Below, in pieces: positions 58,739 through 64,000 of a stretch of DNA of 64,000 nucleotides. The stretch is from Gnetum montanum (lineage: Eukaryota; Streptophyta; Gnetopsida; Gnetales; Gnetaceae). The notes under the pieces were generated by a model that ran no database searches, had not been told where the DNA came from, and saw only the letters and a list, made by a program, of their open reading frames with translations. The DNA lies in contig MNCI01014407.1 of the NCBI GenBank assembly GCA_015680685.1, positions 377,361-441,360 of the forward strand. The letters run 5' to 3'. Every line of letters begins with the position of its first letter. The first letter of the stretch is position 1. A program made the position numbers and the translations under genes.

Positions 58739-58756
58739 TCCTTGACAATGGCGCCA
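58739..58756 (-). promoter_or_regulatory. Element E: primer binding site
   Basis: The minus strand reads TGGCGCCATTGTCAAGGA one base after the LTR end, very close to the Athila site TGGCGCCGTTGCCGGGGA. Confidence 0.88.
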
Positions 58757-58757
58757 A

Positions 58758-59657
58758 TGAAGAGTGGCAAGGTACCTTTATGCCCAACCATATGAATCAC
58801 GAAGCACTCACGCAAGATCCAGGTCAAATTCCGTGGACTCTATAGTTTTTCGATGCACTAGTTCTTTAGGAAGTAAACTAGACATGGAGGACATTCATTG
58901 TCTTCCCAACTACACTTGTGAAGTTTAAGGTTTTGATTTAAGTGTAATTGAGGCACATAATTTTTATCATTTTATATTTTATAGTTTTGATGCTTGAAAT
59001 AAATATGATAAAGAATAAAGAAATTTATTATCTACCTTAATCTAATGGGCTAACTATTGTTCAACTAGTCCTAACATAAGTATCTAGTCCTACTTGTCGT
59101 GCAAATCCTAAACACATATAACGTTGTTGGATTACCAAGTGTTAAGCACTATTGGGATTACCATATGTCATATGCATGCTTGAAGCAGTTGTACTTAATT
59201 GCTATTTAGCTTATCTCACTTAATTACATAATTATCTTAATTACTTAAAAACATTGAATAAATAACTAAAAATATTAAATGCATGAATAAAACATTTAAG
59301 CTATTCAAAATGTTGCAAGGTTTGATTAGAAAGCTCGCCTTTATTGCCACACACACTGTCATGCTCAGGTACAACAATGCTTAAATAAAGATCTGTACAC
59401 TTAATGACTCTTGTTGTGGGCACTCAAGAAAATATTCTAACTTTTGAATGTAAAAACTGCAAGAGCTTCTCTACACTATGAGAAGATGATCCTAAACATG
59501 ACGAGTTGACACATATTTATAAGCAAGAATAGACCATGTGTTAATGGAACCACATCAACACATCAAACGATGCATTGATGGGGCCTAGTCGATGTGACCT
59601 AGTCAATGGGGCCTAGCCAACGAGGCCTTGTCGATGGGGCCAATCTGCAACTCATCA
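58758..59657 (-). repeat. Element E: 5' LTR
   Basis: On the minus strand it runs from TGATGAGTTGCAG (59,657) to GCCACTCTTCA (58,758), 900 bases. TATA box at about 59,513-59,523 (CTTATAAATAT). U3 has four copies of a GGCC(C/T)(C/T)(A/G)T(C/T)GA(C/T) motif (59,578-59,642). It shares R-U5 landmarks with D. Confidence 0.88.
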
Positions 59658-60199
59658 CTTTCTGATTTTTCTAGCTCTATTTTTTCTTTCTATTGCAAGG
59701 ATGCTTTCTAGTCTTTATAACCACGATAATCTGTCTTTATGTGACCAATTTTGTGGCAAAACCAACATTCAATCCTGCTTTTAGAAGTTCCTCTACTTTT
59801 ACTTCTTTCCCTGCTCTGATTAGGTCACTTGCTTTGATCACATTTATTAGATCGATCTCTACTTGAAGGTATAAAAGCATTACCTGATGATTACCTTGTC
59901 TTTTAGGTAATCTTTTTTCTACATCTTGAAGAGTAGAAACTACACCATCAAAAGAAATATTACCAGTACTCATATAGGTAGTAATAGCTATAACAACTGG
60001 ATTATAAGATTTAGGTAAAGAATTTAAAACAACATAACATTTCATTGGCTCTGGAATTATCAATTTATATTCTTAAAATTTTAAAAAAGCAACCATCATA
60101 TCATCTAGATGATCTTACAAAGAAACATGTTCTTTCATCTTTGCATTAAAAACCTTTTGATAAATATGAAACTGATTTAAACCTGAAGCTTTATCAAAC
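59658..60199 (-). pseudogene. Copia element 2: gag, cut by element E
   Basis: Minus-strand copia gag. 60,063-59,737 reads MKCYVVLNSLPKSYNPVVIA and ISFDGVVSTLQDVEKRLPKR, typical of the UBN2 gag domain. A zinc knuckle follows in a shifted frame at about 59,770-59,725: ECWFCHKIGHIKTDYRGYK, with Tyr in place of the last Cys. Upstream (60,180-60,070) is the N-terminal part with stops. It ends where the LTR of E begins. Confidence 0.8.
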
Positions 60200-60213
60200 T
60201 TGCTTCGATACCA
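60200..60213 (-). promoter_or_regulatory. Copia element 2: primer binding site
   Basis: The minus strand reads TGGTATCGAAGCAA, close to TGGTATCAGAGC, the initiator-methionine tRNA site of plant copia elements. It also provides the start of the gag leader. Confidence 0.75.
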
Positions 60214-60715
60214 CTTACTATAAAATTAATTAAATCTACAAATTGAAAGAACAGAGAAAACAAGAAAAACACACAAAAATTTATGTGAAAACCCCAAAGT
60301 GGGGGAAAAAATCAAGGGAATTAGTGTAGAGCTCTTCATTTATTTGGAGAAAATATCTCAAGGACATAAGCTATCCTTGATAACTTTCACAGCTTCTTGT
60401 TCTTGTTTTGATGGTGCATCACACATCTTGCCACCCTTTAGTTTATAGGAGAAAACAAGAGTCTTTTTTTTATTACAAACTTTAGATAATTTTAGAAAGT
60501 ACTAATTATATCTCAAGCAAAGATTACAAAGCTGAAAGTTAAATTGATAAAATTAAAGGAAGAGTTTTCTTCACACTAACTAATAGTTTGATTTTTTACG
60601 TTAACTAAGAGTTAACAGTTCGATGCTTTGTTAAGTCAAATTAGAATTCAAAATTTCATTTAATAATTCAATTATCAATATCAAAATCTCTCATGTTCTA
60701 CAAGAAAGGTGACAC
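60214..60715 (-). repeat. Copia element 2: 5' LTR
   Basis: Minus-strand sequence with copia U5 features: CCCACTTTGGGGTTTTCACA (about 60,305-60,285) and TTTTTGTGTGTTTTTCTTG, shortly before the PBS. About 30 bases lie between a possible LTR end (CTTTCA) and the PBS, so the exact end is uncertain. The outer edge near 60,700 (TGTAGAACATGAGAG) is a guess. Confidence 0.5.
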
Positions 60716-61390
60716 CATCCATCGTGGATTCTGTTGGATGCATGATCATGTTTTTGTGCCACATGGATTGAAAATTTCTAGGCCTTCATCAACCTGAAAA
60801 TTGAAATCTCCTTTTCAGGAAAGTGAAAATGAAGTTGAAATTTTTTATATTAAAAATAGGAAGCTAGACCTATCGGTTAATATTGAAAATGTTGAATGTT
60901 GTTGATGCATAAATTTTGGTTACACAACAACACCCACAAAAAAATTTTGTTTTAAAAGCTTATTGTCTAGGGTGGCTCTTGTATGGGTACGGAAACTTGG
61001 AATAGTCTTAGCTGGTAAAGGCAATATGATGTTTTAATAGATAAAATTCAATGATGCTAAAAACTTTGACAAAGAAATTTAAATAAAATAATTGTCCAAA
61101 TAAATAACTTGACAAGGAAATTTAAATAAAATAATTGTTTATTAAAACAATTTGGGAATGAGCGTACAAGATGATCAATAACTTAAAAGAAAAATGACAT
61201 GGATTTTTAATACAAACAAAGGTTTTTTTAAAAATGACATTGTCCAAAATGATTAAAAGTGTTTCTTTAAAAGAGAATGACTAACACACAACAAAGATTA
61301 AATCTCTTAGCTGTTAAAATAACATATAAAAGGTTGCAACAAAGTAGTAGCTCAATATAGAGCACTAGATTTGATTGGCTAAATGGATAG
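60716..61390. other. AT-rich spacer
   Basis: No gene. It contains a near-exact local duplication, AATTTAAATAAAATAATTGT, at about 61,077 and 61,119. Confidence 0.5.
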
Positions 61391-61740
61391 TTGTTTGTTC
61401 ATGCCTCTAGAAAGCACACCTCTTCCAACAAGTTTGCACCTTCCCTTGACTTGAACAGTTCATGGATTCGAACTCCTTCTAATAGCACCTCTAAGATTGG
61501 TTTTGAAATAAAACTAAAGAAAGGATTCTTGGGACCTCCTTGCTCCAGGTTGAATCCCACAAAAGGACCCCCTATTTGCATATGACTTTTATTAGATGTG
61601 ATCTGCCGCCTCAACTTCTGCCTCTTCGCATCCCTCATTGAATCCACCAAAGTGAAAGCCAAACTGCCGTGAAAGGCAAAACATGGAAACTTAAACGCTT
61701 CATCAGCATGAGCTGCCAAAAAAGGGGACGCAATTGCCAT
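61391..61740 (-). CDS. Uncertain ORF, 113 residues, in GC-richer island
   Basis: The minus strand is open from 61,740 (MAIASPFLAAHADEAFKFPC) to 61,399. The middle has a basic patch (RDAKRQKLRRQITSNKSH), then GGPFVGFNLEQGGPKNPFFS. I do not recognise it. It may be an exon or transit-peptide-like start, or chance. A partly overlapping plus frame (61,391-61,585) is less protein-like. Confidence 0.2.
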
Positions 61741-62640
61741 TAAGAGAAATGAAATGCAGGCAGTTTTACCTGCATGCTGCCGTACTGCCGTGGTACAGCC
61801 GTGGTGCCATGAAGAGAAATGAAATGAAAGGGGACATAGCCGTAGTACAAATGGGCGCCTCTGCCCCTGCGGCCGCCTTGATTCATGCCGCTGCGTTAAT
61901 TTTATTCATGGCAATTCTTCACGTTTACAGCAGGCTCCACGTCCACAATCAGAGTTTCAACAATTTCAAAGCGGTATGCTGTCATCACAAGACCTGCGCT
62001 TGCACGAGCACCAGGAATCGGAAGTCCAATGTGGCCAGCAATGAAGAAATCCAGAGCAGGAATGTACTGCGCAACACAGCATCCATGCGTAAGACGCAAT
62101 GGCACTGCAACAGCCTGCACAGCATCTTCGCGGGCATGTTATGCGCCGTATCAGTGCAAAGAATGGCTTCCGGTGGCATCTGAAGAAAATTCATTGTTCC
62201 AGGGAATTCCAACGGATAACAGCAACTGCTCCACCAAAAACGACGACGAATACACACGGGCGGATTTGTAGTTCTTGCTGCTGAAAGACAGGAAAGTAGC
62301 TGCCGATGCTCAGTGGTCCCACGCGGCAGACCGGCGACAAAACCGGTTCCATTCCACACTTACGGCCATTGCAGGTAACCGTCAACCACAACTCTGAACC
62401 AGAGCTGCTGCTGCTTCATCGATGACTGTTATGCCAAGAATGGCGGAGACGGTCAGGGGAAAGATTCTGGAAACTATGAGCTTGCCGGTTTTGGTCACAG
62501 CTGGGACCGCAGGCCACGTTAAAGCCATGCAATACCGTTTAACGTGCCTTTTTTTTTGGGTGGCAGCTCTGCATCAGGGAAAGTGCAGCAGGAATCTCGG
62601 GCAAAACGGAGAGACAGGATAAAGATTCTCAGGGGGTTTC
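61734..62640 (+). other. GC-richer unique island, possible plus-strand gene fragment
   Basis: The longest frame, 61,734-62,183, has a hydrophobic helix (AAALIHAAALILFMAILHVY) followed by a Cys-rich stretch (KAVCCHHKTCACTSTRNRKS). A membrane segment near the N-terminus followed by Cys is reminiscent of ATL-type RING-H2 ligases, but no proper C-x2-C ... H-x2-H pattern is present in any single frame. Minus frames (62,359-61,985) are equally long. Base composition marks it as unlike the flanking retroelements, so it may be a decayed host gene. Confidence 0.25.
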
Positions 62641-64000
62641 CTGTCACAGGGATCAGGCCATTAGCTGGAAATAAACGGCAGGCCTGAAAATTGAAAATAC
62701 AATACAGCTGGCCTTGGTTAAGATTTACATGGAGTTAGAGCGAATATCAATTCCCAGAGCTTTACATGGTTAGCATGCAAGAAGTCACACATGGAACCTT
62801 CTTGTGAGTAGCTTTAATTTGTCCAGATTTAGTCAGGGAAGGAGATAACATACGGTTATTTGACCTACAAAATTAATTCATAATAATCTTGGGATACGGG
62901 ACTGAATTTATTTCAGCCATGAGCGATTCTCATGAGTGGTGGTTGCTTGATTATATTTGTGAACACATCTATTCATAAATATTCCTTGTGAATATTTTAC
63001 TTACAAGTATCTTGAAAATAGGAACTTTTTTTGGGGGGTTGGTCTGTTGTTCTTCTGAACGCTACTTTGTCTTCATTTGTCAACCTTGATTTTTTTTTTG
63101 GTTTTTTGAACTTTGAAACATTTTTGTGGATTCTAATCTTAAACTAATAGTTTGATAGTCAAGATCTAGATTGTCTTCTTGATTAATGTTAATTAGTTCG
63201 CACAATCCTATCATTGCACTTACCCAGCTTTATTCATAATACCATCACCAATAATATACCATCACCAATAATTTGCATGGTTAGAATACCTATAGGATTT
63301 CTAATTGTCATGGGATTGGAACTTATTAATCATGGTTTGTGCCTAGTATGGGTGATGTTGACATCAACAGAAAAAGTTGTTTTTGGGATTGTTGAAAAAG
63401 AAAAAAGTGCTTAAAGCAAAAAATTAATTCCTGGACCGTTAGCAGCACCATAACTTAACTTTAAAAGATTGAACCACTAGAGAGAATTAAAGAATACAAT
63501 GAAAAAAGATTACAGGTTATGCATTGGTAATTGTTTCACTAAGGATACTCCCTTTTGAGCTCCTGCTACCAGTTACAAAAATAAATAGAAATCAAAGAGA
63601 TATGGTTATTTACTTTGGGTACAGGAAAAACAGAATAGATACATGCATAATAACATATGGGTAGCAGGGCAAAGGTGGAGAAAACCAATGTAGATTTGCT
63701 TTCAACCACCTTACATATAGTTGGCTGTTTATGGCTAGCAAAATCTGAGGATGGTGAGGCTGGACATTAGGCATGTATGTTCTAGGTTTACATGCCATGA
63801 TTATGTATTCATTATTCCAGTGAAAGTGTTGCTTAATTGTGTATGAATATGAATTAGTGTTGTTGGATGGATCATGTTACGAGATTATGAGTAGCAATGT
63901 TGTTCATTTTTGGGCCATGTTTTAATATGAATAAAATATTTTTTTTCCTCCGGGAATGATAACCAGGCTTTCAGTATGAAAGATTCATCAAACCCTCTGA
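62641..64000. other. AT-rich unique DNA, no gene seen
   Basis: Only short frames occur (63,214-63,414 plus; 63,610-63,798 minus), with no motifs. A 14-base exact repeat, ATACCATCACCAAT, occurs at about 63,238 and 63,255. Confidence 0.55.

Noticed and set aside
44406-59657. A recent perfect palindrome or hairpin assembly artefact
   Set aside because: The two arms differ at many positions (for example 48,481-48,660 against 55,800-55,620), so they are distinct elements, not one molecule read on both strands.
59737-59785. Intact copia zinc knuckle
   Set aside because: The final Cys is Tyr and the motif lies in a different frame from the upstream gag.
61540-61560. tRNA-like GGTTGAATCCCAC sequence
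   Set aside because: It resembles a T-arm only; no acceptor stem, D arm or anticodon arm could be folded around it.
61734-62183. ATL-type RING-H2 ubiquitin ligase
   Set aside because: A membrane helix and nearby Cys residues are suggestive, but no frame gives the full RING-H2 spacing and no conserved GLD motif was seen.

Overview
This is plant nuclear DNA, most likely from a large, repeat-swollen genome such as a gymnosperm. That is an inference from nested, heavily mutated LTR retrotransposons, AT-rich intergenic DNA and one multi-exon plant transporter gene with GT-AG introns. There are no operons, no CRISPR array and no bacterial genes. An N run (5,173-5,349) and a single N (30,043) mark assembly joins. 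Almost no long reading frame is intact.

Layout. 1 to about 13.65 kb holds a minus-strand Ty3/gypsy element of Tat/Ogre type (A): LTR at 11.56-13.65 kb, then PBS, gag, protease and reverse transcriptase, running off the left edge. Its protease-RT junction is split by about 6 kb containing a repeat array and a decayed plus-strand multi-exon, gene-like unit. About 13.7-22.4 kb is a plus-strand Athila-like gypsy element (B), truncated at its 5' end, with an env-like ORF that is cut by a solo LTR carrying a perfect target duplication. 22.4-24.9 kb is the 5' end of a related minus-strand element (F). 24.9-30.5 kb is the most gene-like interval: a small Pro/Ala/Ser-rich ORF and a degraded MATE transporter gene, both on the minus strand. 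32.0-43.45 kb is the 3' end of a Ty1/copia element split by a complete Athila-like element (C) with both LTRs and a near-perfect target duplication. 44.4-59.66 kb is a pair of Athila-like elements (D plus, E minus) joined tail to tail at about 52.03 kb, both lacking a 3' LTR. E abuts the gag and 5' LTR of a second copia element (about 59.66-60.7 kb, minus). The right end is AT-rich unique DNA with a GC-richer island (61.4-62.6 kb) of unknown coding status.

How the parts relate. C, D, E, F and probably B form one family. C, D, E and F share a primer site close to TGGCGCCGTTGCCGGGGA, the sequence known for Athila elements; B has lost its 5' end. LTR ends are close to TGATGAG...CTCATCA in C, B, the solo LTR and, less exactly, D and E. 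A purine tract after pol (CATGGGGGAGATGG) is clear in B, C and D and degraded in E. A belongs to another lineage by its PBS and protease-RT sequence. The window records repeated nesting, LTR-LTR recombination and at least one inverted rearrangement. No working system is visible; the most unusual structures are the tail-to-tail pair, the intron-bearing gene-like unit inside element A, and the hairpin-rich LTR promoter regions.
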